This document shows positions 10,723 to 20,003 of a DNA stretch of 64,000 nt, one piece after another. Every line of letters starts with the position of its first letter. The first letter of the stretch is position 1. The notes under the pieces are model-generated. The model made no database searches. It saw only the letters and a list, made by a program, of their open reading frames with translations, and had not been told where the DNA came from. Where the stretch lies: the NCBI GenBank assembly GCA_030220185.1, contig JASPKZ010004565.1, forward strand, positions 112,001 to 176,000, written 5' to 3'. The stretch comes from Diploptera punctata. Lineage: Eukaryota; Arthropoda; Insecta; Blattodea; Blaberidae. The position numbers and the translations under genes were made by a program.

Positions 10723-11017
10723 TATTTTCTTTCTTTCTTTCCTTAGTATAACCTCTCTCCATGCTGACATTTCGGTGTGATCTCGCCTCCCAGTCCTTAC
10801 TTATCAGGAGAGAATTTTTAATTATACTTCATGACCACACAAAGAAATATATGATCGAAAACATTTGTTGTCTACGTTATTAAGATTAGAATTTATTGTA
10901 CTTTCGCTTTATCTTATTATATATTTTTATCTAATTTCTTTTAAGTATGAATTATATTTTAGAGTGGTTTTTTTTTAACTTTTTCTGTCATTATAGTTTG
11001 TCATATAATATTACACA

Positions 11018-11060
11018 CTTAAAAAGGCATACGATTCAATTAAAAGAGAAAAGTTTATAT
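11018..11060 (+). mobile_element. LINE-A 5' piece interrupted by LINE-C
   Basis: Encodes KKAYDSIKREK in LINE-A wording and stops at AAGTTTATAT, where LINE-C begins. The LINE-A reading resumes at 11696. Confidence 0.75.
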
Positions 11061-11662
11061 TATGGCATTTCGAGGTGTAGGCCTACATCCTGTCAGAAGT
11101 AAAATTGTACTTGACAATAAAATTTTGGAGCAGGTGAAAAATTTCACATATCTAGGATGCAATGTCTCATATGAAGAAGAAAAGGATGTAAATGCAAAAA
11201 TATCACAATTTTTAAGGATTCTAGCGTTAATAAATTCTATCTTGAAGCCACAGTTAGTCCAAAAATATTCAAGATTAAAATTATATAAAACACTGGCTGT
11301 TCCAACTCTTTTGTATGGAAGCAAAGTTTGGGCATTGAAACAGAAGGATATACAGAGACTTAGACCTGGTGAAATGAGATATCTTCGGAGGACTGCAGGA
11401 TACACACTACTAGATCACAAAAAAATGGAGACATCTTAGATGAATTACACATGAAACCTTTAGAAAAAAATCTGATTATAAGTCAAGATGGATGTAACAT
11501 GTTCATCGAATGGAAGATCACAGGATACCCAAACAAACGTTTAGATAACAACCTGCAGGAAGAAGAAGACCAGGACGTCCACTCAAAAAACTTCTGGATG
11601 GTGTTTATCTTGAAGCTGAAACAGGTCAACAAATGGCGTAAATTCGTGAATGTACTATGATT

Positions 11663-11695
<33 letters not shown>
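11061..11695 (+). mobile_element. LINE-C copy 2, 5'-truncated, inserted in LINE-A
   Basis: The frame 11062-11439 reads MAFRGVG, then NFTYLGCNVSYEEEKDVN, TLAVPTLLYGSKVWALKQ and MRYLRRTAGYTLLDHKK. A second, shifted frame covers the remainder. It ends in a long (ATG)n tail (11660-11695). An imperfect repeat (AAGTTTATAT / AAGTTATATAT) at both ends is compatible with a target duplication. Confidence 0.8.
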
Positions 11696-11697
<2 letters not shown>

Positions 11698-12160
11698 GTT
11701 ATATATTATCCTGTTGCAGTTTGGAATTTCAAAAAAGTTAAGATTTACACGAATGTGTCTAAATGGCACAAAGAGTAGGGTGCGTGTAGGAAAACAGTTT
11801 TCAGATACTTTTGAAATGCACAATGGGTTGAAGCAAGGACATGCATTATCTCCTCTACTGTTTAATTTTGTACTGCAGCAAGTCATCAAATCTTTAGAGG
11901 ATGAAGAAGGCCTACATTCAATGGTATTAATAAGCTGTTAGTTTATGCTGATGACGATAGCGAGGAGATAAAAAGAGCCAACACGCATACACTACTGAGT
12001 AACACTAGGAAATTGAGACTGAAAGTAAATATCAATAAAACTAAATATATGTTAGCACATAGAAATGCATTATATATTAGAAATGGAAAGCTGATGACAA
12101 ACGCGGGAAATTTTCAATAAGTGGCTGAATTGAAAGCCAGAAATGTCATAAAATACAACA
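11696..12160 (+). mobile_element. LINE-A RT fragment, right side of nested pair
   Basis: Reads RMCLNGTKSRVRVGKQFSDT, then NGLKQGHALSPLLFNFVLQ and a YADDDS-like remnant in which the residues after the catalytic aspartates are deleted. Sequence matching the NINKTKYM block follows. Frame 11657-11941 covers the first part. Confidence 0.8.
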
Positions 12161-12257
12161 TGGTGGCATTAGACAAAAAGAAAAGAAATTTCATTGTTGT
12201 GGCCACAAAACTGAAAAGTCAAATAGTCATGGGAAATTACACAGAAGTTCATTGTTG

Positions 12258-12750
12258 TCACCATCATCATCATCATCATAGTACATTCACGAATTTAGGC
12301 GATTTGTTGATCTGTTTCGGCCTCAAGAGAACACCATCTTTTGAGTGGACGTCCTGGTCTTCTTCTTCCTGCAGGTTGATATCATAACATTAGTTTGGGT
12401 ATTCTGTGATCTTCCATTCGATGAACATGTTGTATCCATCTTGACTTATAATCAGAAATTTTATTTTCTAAAGATTCCATGTGTAATTCTTCTAAGATGT
12501 CTTCATTTTTTTGTGATCTAGTAGTGTGTATCCTGCAGTCCTCCGAAGATATCTCATTTCAGCAGATCTAAGTCTCTGTATATCCTTCTGTTTCAACGTC
12601 CATACTTCGCTACCATACAAAAGAGTTGGAAGAGCCAGTGTTTTATACACTTTCAGTCTTTAATGCTTTTGGACTAACTGTGGCTTGAAGATAGAATTTA
12701 TTAACCCTAAAATTCTTAAAAATTTATATATTTTTGCATTTACATCATGA
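12258..12750 (-). mobile_element. LINE-C copy 3, 3' half
   Basis: On the minus strand the LINE-C words return in order, from the wording of TLALPTLLYGSEVWTLKQ to the 3' tail, seen here as CATCATCATCAT at 12262-12279. It is very close to copies 1 and 2 in the opposite orientation, so copies 2 and 3 form an inverted pair about 600 bp apart. Confidence 0.8.
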
Positions 12751-12842
12751 CGCAGTGCAAATATTTTATATCAACTGTCACGAAATTACTTGTATCACTG
12801 AAGTACCTCATTTTATTTTTTATATAAATATTACAGAACTAG

Positions 12843-13055
12843 CTATCTAACTCATCCCAGAGGTTCATGACCGCGGGTAATATGTCCGTTTCCTGAATTA
12901 ATGTTTTCCAGTAATTTCTTGTATAATTATTCATCTCCTTCAAATCGTGTTTAATAACATTCTCCCGCCTCATTTTTGACCTACCTACTTGCCAGCTCTC
13001 TATACCCTCTTCCATTCCCCATTCGTGTCGTATGTCCTCCCCATCGCAGCCTATT
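12843..13055 (-). mobile_element. Divergent LINE-A-like 3' fragment
   Basis: Aligned words include CCAGAGGTTCATGACCGCGG, CAGTAATTTCTTGTATAAT and CATTCGTGTCGTATGTCC. It is older than most copies, with no open frame. Confidence 0.65.
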
Positions 13056-13133
13056 TTAAGACTGCCTTAGAAATAAATTAAATTTCAAACAATTATCGGC
13101 AACAGTCCCAAAACAATGCATCATAAAAATTAT

Positions 13134-13139
13134 TTTATT
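13134..13139 (-). promoter_or_regulatory. Poly(A) signal AATAAA for the putative last exon
   Basis: TTTATT on the plus strand reads AATAAA on the minus strand, about 130 bases downstream of the TAG at 13265-13267. That spacing suits a short 3' untranslated region. Such hexamers are common in AT-rich DNA, so it is supportive only. Confidence 0.4.
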
Positions 13140-13264
13140 GTTCTGAATTACAAAACATAATGTTATGTTTAATACCTATAAACAGTGTATACCCTCTTTT
13201 CTCAAAAAAATAACATGAATAAATCATTAGTACGGTATTATTTTTAAATGCAATTTGTAACTTA

Positions 13265-13347
13265 CTATCTAGGTGCAGTAGCTTCCTGTGATTGGTTGAC
13301 GAAGGATGGCAGGGACTGTACTGATTGACTGCCGAAGTCCGAATAGT
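13265..13347 (-). CDS. Putative terminal coding exon of an unidentified host gene
   Basis: On the minus strand a splice acceptor (ATTGTTTCAG) precedes 83 bases that, with one carried base, encode DYSDFGSQSVQSLPSFVNQS, then QEATAPR and a TAG stop. The carried base is supplied exactly by the exon at 18407-18503, which ends one base into a codon (G+AC = Asp). The composition is unlike the surrounding transposon frames, and no LINE wording overlaps it. Caution: a strong donor-like GTAAGT overlaps the stop, so this could instead be an internal exon that ends at 13266. I do not recognise the protein. Confidence 0.5.
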
Positions 13348-13609
13348 CTGAAACAATAGAGCATCAATAAATATTTATTAAAACGACAGTAAACAAAATT
13401 ATTCATCGGACAGTTGGTAATTTTAAGGTGCTAAAAAATAATCATACTTATAACTAAAAAAACTATTTTAAAATAACCAAAAAGTTAAATATCAACTTAA
13501 TAAAGTTATAATTACTATTGTTTAGAAATTGTGTGTGTCCAAAGTGTTCCTGAGAGCCAGGGGTGTGGCGTGGGGAAGTAAAAGTGCCTACAAATAGATA
13601 GATTAAATA

Positions 13610-14270
13610 AAAGGGGTGAGAGAGAGAGAGAGAGAGAGAGGAGAAGAAAGAGAGAGAGAAAGAGAGAGAGAGAGGAAATGAGATAAAGAGAAATAGAGAT
13701 GAAGAGAGAAAATGGGGAGAAAAATCGAGAGAGACAGAGAAGGTAGAAGAAAGACAAAGATTAACAGAGTGAAAAGAGGAGAAGAGGGGAGGTGATAAAG
13801 AGAAGATACAAAGTTATGGGAGTAGACTGAGAAGTAGGATAGAGAGAGTGTGAGGGAGGAGGAGGGAGGGATAGAGAGGGAATATGAGAGAGATTATGAG
13901 AAAGGAAGGGAAGAGTGAGGGGAGACATGGATGAGGGGGTGAAGAAGAATTTGGGGATAGAGGACAGGAATAAAGATGAAATACAAAGTGGAGAGTGAAA
14001 GAGGAGATAATGTATGAGGGAGAGGTAGAGAGGAAATGAAGAAGCTAGGGCTGGGAGGGGTGAGAGGGAGGGGTAAAGAGGGAATGCAGAGTGAAGGGAG
14101 GAGGGAGAGAAGGAGATAGAGAAAGTATGGCGGCGGAGGAGAGAGGGGATATGAGAGTGGTTATATGAGAGGTACTGGGAGAGAGGGGAGAGTGATGTAG
14201 GAGAGCGAGAGGAAGGAGGAGAGAGCGAGAGGGAAGGGGAAGGGAAAGAGGCAGAAATGTGAGAGAGTAG
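13610..14270 (+). repeat. Long polypurine (GA-rich) tract
   Basis: About 650 bases almost free of pyrimidines on the plus strand, starting as pure (GA)n and grading into irregular GAGG and GGGA mixtures. The minus frame 13515-13757 is a translation of this tract, not a gene. It lies in the putative intron, about 270 bp upstream of the last exon on the minus strand. Confidence 0.9.
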
Positions 14271-14520
14271 ATAGAAATGTTAACAAAAATTTACATTGAT
14301 AAGCAGCTATCGCTGTGTTAATATTAAAAAGAATGTTTCAACTTATGAGCTATTAAAAATTCAATACATGAATACATCATTTAAGTAATTAATTAACTGA
14401 GTAAATTATTAATTCAGTGTCTATTCCAACTATGGGTCAGTATACAGAATAGTATTTCATTTTAAGTACCTGTGCTATGTCTTGTTTACAAGAACACATT
14501 ATTCGTAATAAATAATTTTT

Positions 14521-14823
14521 TATAGTGTTCTGCCCGAGGGCAGGTCTTTAACTTCAATCATAGCATTTTAATGCTATGCTATGCTTTGCAGCTTTACTAG
14601 GGAATTGTAGGTGTGGTAACTTCCCGTTGCTTTCCACACCAATGAAGGATGATGATGATGGCCATATGATTTCGGGGACCGTTTGGGCCTCAAAGCTTCT
14701 TTACATTTGTCTTACAGGTGAGGAAATCCCCAGAAAATAACCTAATCCAAGAAGCTTGTCCCGACCGGGAAGCTTACCCGTGCCCGCTGCGTGACAAGGC
14801 AGCACTCTACCTCGAGACCACAG
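14521..14823 (-). mobile_element. SINE-C copy 1, part of the left arm of a large inverted repeat
   Basis: The minus strand starts GTCCACCGCTGTGGTCTCGA, has body words CTGTAAGACAAATG and CCCAAACGGTCCCCGAAATC, and ends with the hairpin CTGCCCTCGGGCAG then AACACTATAA. The B box is altered (CACGGGTAAGCTTCCCGG where other copies have CCCGGGTTCGATTCCCGG). The same private change is in the right-arm copy at 15748-15951. Confidence 0.85.
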
Positions 14824-14834
14824 CGGTGGACTTA

Positions 14835-14870
<36 letters not shown>

Positions 14871-14958
14871 GTATGATAAGAAAAATAAATGCCTGGACGG
14901 GATTCGAACCCGGATCTCTGAGTCTGTACCTCAGTGATATCCATTACACCACCATGGC
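14626..14958 (-). repeat. Left arm of the 1.3-kb inverted repeat
   Basis: This arm (SINE-C, (TA)n, then a tRNA-like cassette) pairs with 15615-15951 on the other strand over about 330 bp. The spacer is about 650 bp. Shared private differences from other family members show that the arms are copies of one locus, not two independent insertions. Confidence 0.85.
14891..14958 (-). repeat. tRNA-like cassette T1 (GCCTGG type)
   Basis: The minus strand carries a tRNA-like body with A-box-like TGGTGTAATGG and a perfect B box GGTTCGAATCC. An anticodon-arm-like hairpin with a CTGAG/CTCAG stem sits in the middle. It is shorter than a real tRNA (about 68 nt) and the last acceptor pair is mismatched. The flank TATGATAAGAAAAATAAATG is the family's short inverted repeat. 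Confidence 0.7.
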
Positions 14959-15248
14959 CAACAGCCGGGAAATCTTCTACAAGATCATCATAATAACTCC
15001 GGCCGTGAAAGCCTAAGTCAATATATGTTAATATCAATTATTAAACCTTTGTAGCGTGGGGCAGTGAATGCTAGACCATATCATGGTCTTGAGGCTTGTA
15101 GTTCCCCGGGCATCATCAAGGGTTGTCTTCAGTTTTATAATAACATCCTTTACTATCATTATTTAAAGAAGATGCAAGAAATAACTGGAAAGAGAACAAG
15201 TGGACATGGAGTGGATGGATAGAGACGAGTGGAGAAGGAAAATAAATA

Positions 15249-15548
15249 TGGTATGATAAGAAAAATAAATGCCTGGACGGGATTCGAACCCGGATCTCTG
15301 AGTCTGTACCTCAGCGTGATATCCATTACACCACCAGGCGAATCCAATTCAAACACTTATTTTTCTTATATATGTATTATATTATTATGTATTATATTAT
15401 TACTAGATGTCGCGAGAACTCGATCTTCACTGCCATCTAGTAGCTGACTATAACAAGTAAGCAAATTAAAGAGAATATTTTTACTTTATAGCAGTGACGC
15501 TTTTTCGATGTTATAATTAAATGTTTAACATTGAGCAATGCAAGCTTA
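15249..15548 (-). repeat. tRNA-like cassette T1 full unit, start of a head-to-tail array
   Basis: The tRNA-like body lies at 15272-15339, flanked by inverted repeats TATGATAAGAAAAATAAATG and CACTTATTTTTCTTATATAT. About 200 bp of unit-specific sequence follows, with ACTAGATGTCGCGAGAACTC and GCCATCTAGTAGCTGACTAT. At 15549 the unit begins again (GGTATGATAAGAAAAATAAA) but is cut at 15590 by (TA)n. Related full units are at 54160-54480 and, with a different tRNA body, at 58855-59090. Confidence 0.75.
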
Positions 15549-15614
15549 ATATGGTATGATAAGAAAAATAAATGTCTGGACGGGATATATATATATAATG
15601 CTTGAATTGCTTTC

Positions 15615-15703
15615 GCCTGGTGGTGTAATGGATATCACACTGAGATACAGACTCAGAGATCCGGGTTCGAATCCCGTCCAGGCATTTATTTTTCTTATCA
15701 TAC

Positions 15704-15743
<40 letters not shown>

Positions 15744-15951
15744 TAAGTCCACCGCTGTGGTCTCGAGGTAGAGTGCTGCCTTGTCACGCAGCGGGCACGG
15801 GTAAGCTTCCCGGTCGGGACAAGCTTCTTGGATTAGGTTATTTTCTGGGGATTTCCTCACCTGTAAGACAAATGTAAAGAAGCTTTGAGGCCCAAACGGT
15901 CCCCGAAATCATATGGCCATCATCATCATCCTTCATTGGTGTGGAAAGCAA
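15615..15951 (+). repeat. Right arm of the inverted repeat: tRNA-like cassette plus SINE-C
   Basis: The tRNA-like body at 15615-15683 (plus) is followed by CATTTATTTTTCTTATCAT, a (TA)n run at 15709-15737, and SINE-C from 15748. SINE-C is cut off after GTGTGGAAAGCAAC, which marks the end of the duplicated arm. Confidence 0.85.
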
Positions 15952-16090
15952 CTACAAGAACTAGTGCGTGTGAAAGACAATTACTTCTGAAGTGTAGTTC
16001 AAAACGTGCATAAGAGAGAAAAAAAAGACAGCACACACAGAATTTTCTGTCTGCAGCAAGTATTATAATTTGTATAAAATAATGAATATT

Positions 16091-16225
16091 CTTACTTAAG
16101 TTTTAATACTTAACTTACGAGAGATCACAAGTTCGCTTAGCGGCAGATGCATGGCTTCCCACCCGACAATCGGATGGACTATCTCCATTACAACATGAAT
16201 CAGACAGTGTATATTTTTTAACATT
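16091..16225 (-). other. Possible exon with strong splice donor, frame unresolved
   Basis: The minus strand has a donor-like CTCTC|GTAAGTT at 16112-16124. Two frames are open upstream of it. One is cysteine-rich (SCCKKNVKKYTLSDSCCNGD, ending AAKRTCDLS) and leaves two carried bases. The other (LPLSELVIS) leaves one and would fit the exon at 13347. I see no convincing acceptor; upstream sequence merges into a LINE fragment near 16230. It may be an alternative exon or a chance site. Confidence 0.25.
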
Positions 16226-16450
16226 TTTTTTACAGCAGCTGGGATGACAAGGGCATCCCAACTCCATGGCGCGACCTGTCTCATTCTTCTTCGGCTTTCC
16301 CCCACTTATAGGTTTGCCGTCTTCAGTTTCCATTTATCTCTACCATTCCAATCTCCCTCTTCCAAATTCTTATCATCCATTATGGTTCTGACGTAAGTTT
16401 TCCATTTCCATCTTGGTCTGCCACATTTATTTCTTCCAGGAGGTGACCAT
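16226..16450 (-). mobile_element. LINE 3' fragment
   Basis: The minus strand reads NKCGRPRWKWKTYVRTIMDD, then EEGDWNGRDKWKLKTANL, the last part of a LINE ORF2. This text abuts the possible exon at 16091-16225. Confidence 0.6.
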
Positions 16451-16492
16451 TGGTATATATTGTTTGGCCATCTTTATTTTCCATTCTTGTCT

Positions 16493-16716
16493 CACATTCA
16501 CATGTGTTAATCATAGAGGGGACAATCATACAGCCAGTATAGGGTTAAATGAAACTAGCATGTCGAGTCCCCCAGCCGCTACAGCTGGTTTTATCAACCG
16601 GAACCGCTACTTATTGTACTTACATAAATTTCTCACGATTTTGGGTGGGCACCGGTCGCATACTGGCCGAAATTTCATGAGAAAATATATCGCCCATGGG
16701 GACTCGAACCAGCGCC
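16493..16716 (-). mobile_element. SINE-A copy 2, 5'-truncated
   Basis: Matches the SINE-A body (TAGCATGTCGAGTCCCCCAG) and ends at the B-box region (GGGACTCGAACCAGCGCC). The A-box part of the head is missing. Confidence 0.8.
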
Positions 16717-16732
16717 AAATAAATTCATTCAT

Positions 16733-17590
16733 AGTGTTCTGCTCAAGCAGGTCTTTCACTGCAAACTCAGCATTCTCCACTCTTTCCTTGACTAAGCTTT
16801 CCTTTTTGTATCTCCATACAAACCATTTATTTTAATATTGTCTATCATCTGTCTTTTTCTGCCTCTAACTTTCTTTCCGTTGACCATTCCTTCTAGAGCA
16901 TCCTTCAGTAGGCAGTTTCTTCTTAGCCAATGGCCAATCCAATTTCTTTTCCTCTTCTTTATGAGTTCCAGCATTGTTCTTCTTTCACCCACTCTGTCTA
17001 GCACATCTTCATTTCTTACTTCGTCTGTCCATTTTATACGTTCCATTCTTCTCCATAACCACATCTCAAAAGCTTCCAGTCGTTTTTCCTCATTCCATCG
17101 TAATGTCCACGTCTCCGCACCATATAATGCTACACTCCACACAAAGCACTTCACTAGCCTCTTCCTTATTTATCTTGCCAAAGGTCCGCAGAAAATGCTT
17201 CTCTTCTTGTTGAAAGCTTCTTTTGCCATTGCTATCTTCTGCTTTACTTCTTGACTGCAGTTCATGTTACTACTGATAGTACAACCCAAGTATTTGAAGC
17301 TCTCCGACTTGATCAATGACCTCATCTTTAATCTTCATGTTTATCTTCCTTTGTTTCTTTCCTATAATCATGGCCTTCGTCTTATTTATATTTATCTTCA
17401 TCCCATAATCCTCGCACTTGTCATTCAGCTCCATCAGCATGTTCCTCAATGTTATTGCATCTTCTGCTAGCAAAGCCATATCATCAGCAAATCTTATGCA
17501 CGTTATTCTTCTTCCTCCCATGTTTACGCCTCCCGTATTACTGAAGCAGTTCTTCATTAGGTCTTCCAGGTAGATGTTGAAAAGGGTCAT
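16733..17590 (-). mobile_element. LINE-F, RT box to 3' tail, sharing its 3' end with SINE-C
   Basis: The minus strand reads LFNIYLEDLMKNCFSNTGG, the catalytic box IRFADDMALLAED and the block NINKTKAMIIGKKQRK (frame 17270-17608). The frame at 16792-17154 holds VALYGAETWTL, IKKRKRNWIGHWLRRNCLLK and KKVRGRKRQMIDNIKIN. After an in-frame stop the reading continues SRKEWRMLSLQ-stop. The short 3' end then reads TGAAAGACCTGCTTGAGCAG and AACACTATGAATGAAT. That tail matches the 3' end of SINE-C. It is 5' truncated where LINE-G's (ATG)n tail begins. Confidence 0.85.
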
Positions 17591-18395
17591 CATCATCATC
17601 ATGAACAAATTCGTTTTAGGCCATGTGGCCTGTACGGTAAACCTAGCGAAGATGGTCTTGATCTTTCCACCGATGTTTTGGTCTTGCTTGGTCCCTATGT
17701 CCAGTTGGGGTATATTGGAATGCCAATTTTGGAAGTCTATTTCTTGCCATTCTTCTCAGATGATTTTTCCATTCTTGTTGGTATCTTTGGATATCTTCAT
17801 TTAAACTTGTACTTACTCCAAGTTTTCCTCTGATAGTGGTGTTCCTTTGGTGATCCAGTCTATTAACTCCTAACAATGATCGTAAGAAGCGCATTTGGCT
17901 TACTTGAAGTTTATGAGAGTTTCTTTTATTTAAAATCCAAATTTCACTTCCGTATTTTAGAGCAGCTTTTGATGTGACGTTATGTAATCTTAGTTTTGTC
18001 TCTGTCCTCATCTGTTTACCAAAATGTCTTCGTATTACCCCATTCATTTTATTATATTTTTGTAATTTTGAATCAATGTCACTCTTATACTCTGCAAATA
18101 CACTTCCTAAGTAAGAGAAATCTGACACTTGTTCTATAATTTTTCCATCAATCTCAATTTTCACCCTTTGTATGTTTTTTCCACACATTGCCATTGTTTT
18201 GGATTTTGATGTGGAAATTTCATATTATATTTGCTGGCAATTTTGAATAATTGATACGCTGCTATTTGTAAGCTATCTTCGGAATCTGATAATATTATTT
18301 GATCATCAGCATATAATATTGTTTGAATTATTTTATTCCTAGTTATTGAAATTCCACTGTTTACTGTTTGTTTGAAAAGGGTAATGACATAAAAC
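17591..18395 (-). mobile_element. LINE-G, RT box to (ATG)n tail
   Basis: The minus strand shows the catalytic box ILYADDQIILSDSEDSLQ (frame 18161-18406). It continues in frame 17643-18194 with DFSYLGSVFAEYKSDIDSK, KAALKYGSEIWILNK, MRFLRSLLGVNRLDHQRN and HLRRMARNRLPKLAFQY. One frameshift separates the two frames. The (ATG)n tail at 17589-17600 runs straight into LINE-F. Confidence 0.8.
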
Positions 18396-18406
18396 AAATA
18401 ACTCAC

Positions 18407-18503
18407 CTAGATCGAAGCTGGTGTCAGAATCCTGGTACACGTTACTGGAACCATACTGTGCTCCACCATGTGAAACAGCTCTCTTTCTGTGCCCAGAGAC
18501 TCC
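18407..18503 (-). CDS. Putative internal coding exon of an unidentified host gene
   Basis: On the minus strand an acceptor (TTTAATGTTGCAG) precedes 97 bases, followed by a strong donor (CTAG|GTGAGT). A branch-point-like CTAAT lies 19-23 bases before the acceptor. The exon encodes GVSGHRKRAVSHGGAQYGSS, then NVYQDSDTSFDL plus one carried base. The reading is open through the whole exon in this frame, and its phase fits the exon at 13265-13347. It contains a basic HRKR stretch but no domain I can name. The neighbouring LINE-G ends about 10 bp away, so the element sits at the start of the downstream intron. Confidence 0.55.
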
Positions 18504-18689
18504 CTGCAACATTAAATGCACATTATTAGTTTCTGTGCAAAATATACATTGGTTAAAAACTGGAAAGACTGAGATAAAATCCTTCACACACGCTCATGTA
18601 TATATATATATATATATCATGTGACCTGTTGATGTGAACGTATCATGTTTGAACTTGTCATACACATACAGGGACATGAAAAAGTCCCT

Positions 18690-19005
18690 GTTTTTATATT
18701 CATATTTCATCAACTGAGAAGGCGGTTAGATGCTCGTCTCTCACCGCTGGCGTCCCGAGATCAAGCCTCCGGTATTCCATGTAGTTTTCATGGTGGACGA
18801 AACGGAACTTGGGCAGGTTTTTGTCGGGTTTCTCCCGTTTACCCTGCCACAAATTTCATTCCACCATTTCTCCATTCTCATTTCGTTCCATTTAATTCAT
18901 CCGCCCCTGTGACGGTGCGTCAGCAGTGGTCGGCCGGCACACTTGTCGTTCACAGACCTCTTTAAATATAGGGGCTTAATCTCATCTCATTTCTCGACCC
19001 GAGCC
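18690..19005 (+). mobile_element. SINE-D, tRNA-derived (single copy seen)
   Basis: The head contains a tRNA-like stretch (GCGGTTAGATGCTCGTCTCT, then CCCGAGATCAAGCC as a weak B box). The body is GC-richer than its surroundings and includes ACCCTGCCACAAATTTCATT and GTGACGGTGCGTCAGCAGTG. There is no second copy in the window, so the family call is inference. Confidence 0.5.
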
Positions 19006-19099
19006 TCGGTTGGACACGAGTTGAGGTTCTTTTTTTACTTCATCAACATAAAACAGTTTTTTTATGGAAGTTGGGTTTGTCAAAATACACAGACAACTT

Positions 19100-20003
19100 T
19101 ATTTATTGATTGGTTTGCTTATATGATTTGTACCAAAAGATTGGGATGGGCTGGATGTGGGAAAAAGGGACTGAAAATCGCAAGAACGTGTGGAGAAAAA
19201 TAAGGAGGAGTTACTTAGATATAAACCAACAAGATACTTTCGCCGAATGTACAGGAAAACGCTCACTGTGTTTACAAAGAGACCTAAAACACGTCTGGGA
19301 AAAAGAATCGTAAATACTCAACCTAGGATTTAAGGAGAGATCAAGGCTTGCTTGGTTTAGGCTAGGGGCATGGAAATTTCTAAAAGTTAGCGACGATCAC
19401 GTTATGCGAATATGTCCAATGTGCGGGAACTTTGAAGATGAGATACATATATTAGGAAAATGTAATGATTTCGAATATTGGAGACGTCAGTTATTACCGG
19501 AAAGATTTCTAAATTCAAATCGGGAAAGATTGGCATGCTACGAGTTATTGGTAAATCCAGAAAATTGGATAAACCTCGGTAAATTTCTGGACAAAACGCG
19601 GAAAATAAGGACAACACTCATTCATGAATAAATATATGTTATCAAAATGCAATAGGCCTACCATTAATTCTTAACAATTATATATAAATTAATTAGTGTA
19701 TAATGCTATTGTGTTATTATTTAATTGTAATATTATTGTGTTTTCTTTAAGTAATTGTAATGTTAATGTTTTTTTAGTGTATAATGCTATTGTGTTATTA
19801 TTTAATTGTAATATTATTGTGTTTTCTTTATGTAATTGTAATGTTATTGCTTTTTTTGTTGTTTATTTTTCTTTACACTAGTACCAATTATTACTTTATT
19901 GTAACGGACTGTCAACAGCACGTACGGCTTACTGCCCGTGCGACCCATATTTGTAAATATCTTACTTTTTGTCTAATAAAGTCCTACTACTACTATGTGA
20001 TTT
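19100..20003 (+). mobile_element. LINE-I, C-terminal zinc-knuckle part and 3' UTR
   Basis: The frame 19404-19631 reads MRICPMCGNFEDEIHILGKC, a C-X2-C-X7-H-X4-C knuckle found at the C-terminus of some non-LTR ORF2 proteins. Upstream, frames at 19110-19313 and the bases before 19404 give NVWRKIRRSYLDINQQDT and SRLAWFRLGAWKFLKVSDD. The 3' UTR includes a duplicated 81-bp unit and ends TCTAATAAAGTCCTACTACT. Relatives lie at 32430-32560 and 59480-59885 on the minus strand. Confidence 0.75.
19694..19855. repeat. 81-bp tandem duplication, two units
   Basis: The unit begins GTGTATAATGCTATTGTGTT and is repeated with two or three differences. It lies inside the LINE-I 3' UTR. Confidence 0.85.

Noticed and set aside
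13515..13757. 80-codon minus frame rich in Leu/Ser
   Set aside because: It is the translation of the polypurine tract's complementary strand.
18339..18587. 82-codon minus frame as a complete single-exon gene
   Set aside because: Only the central part (18407-18503) is protein-like and it is bounded by good splice signals; both ends read into intron-like or LINE sequence.
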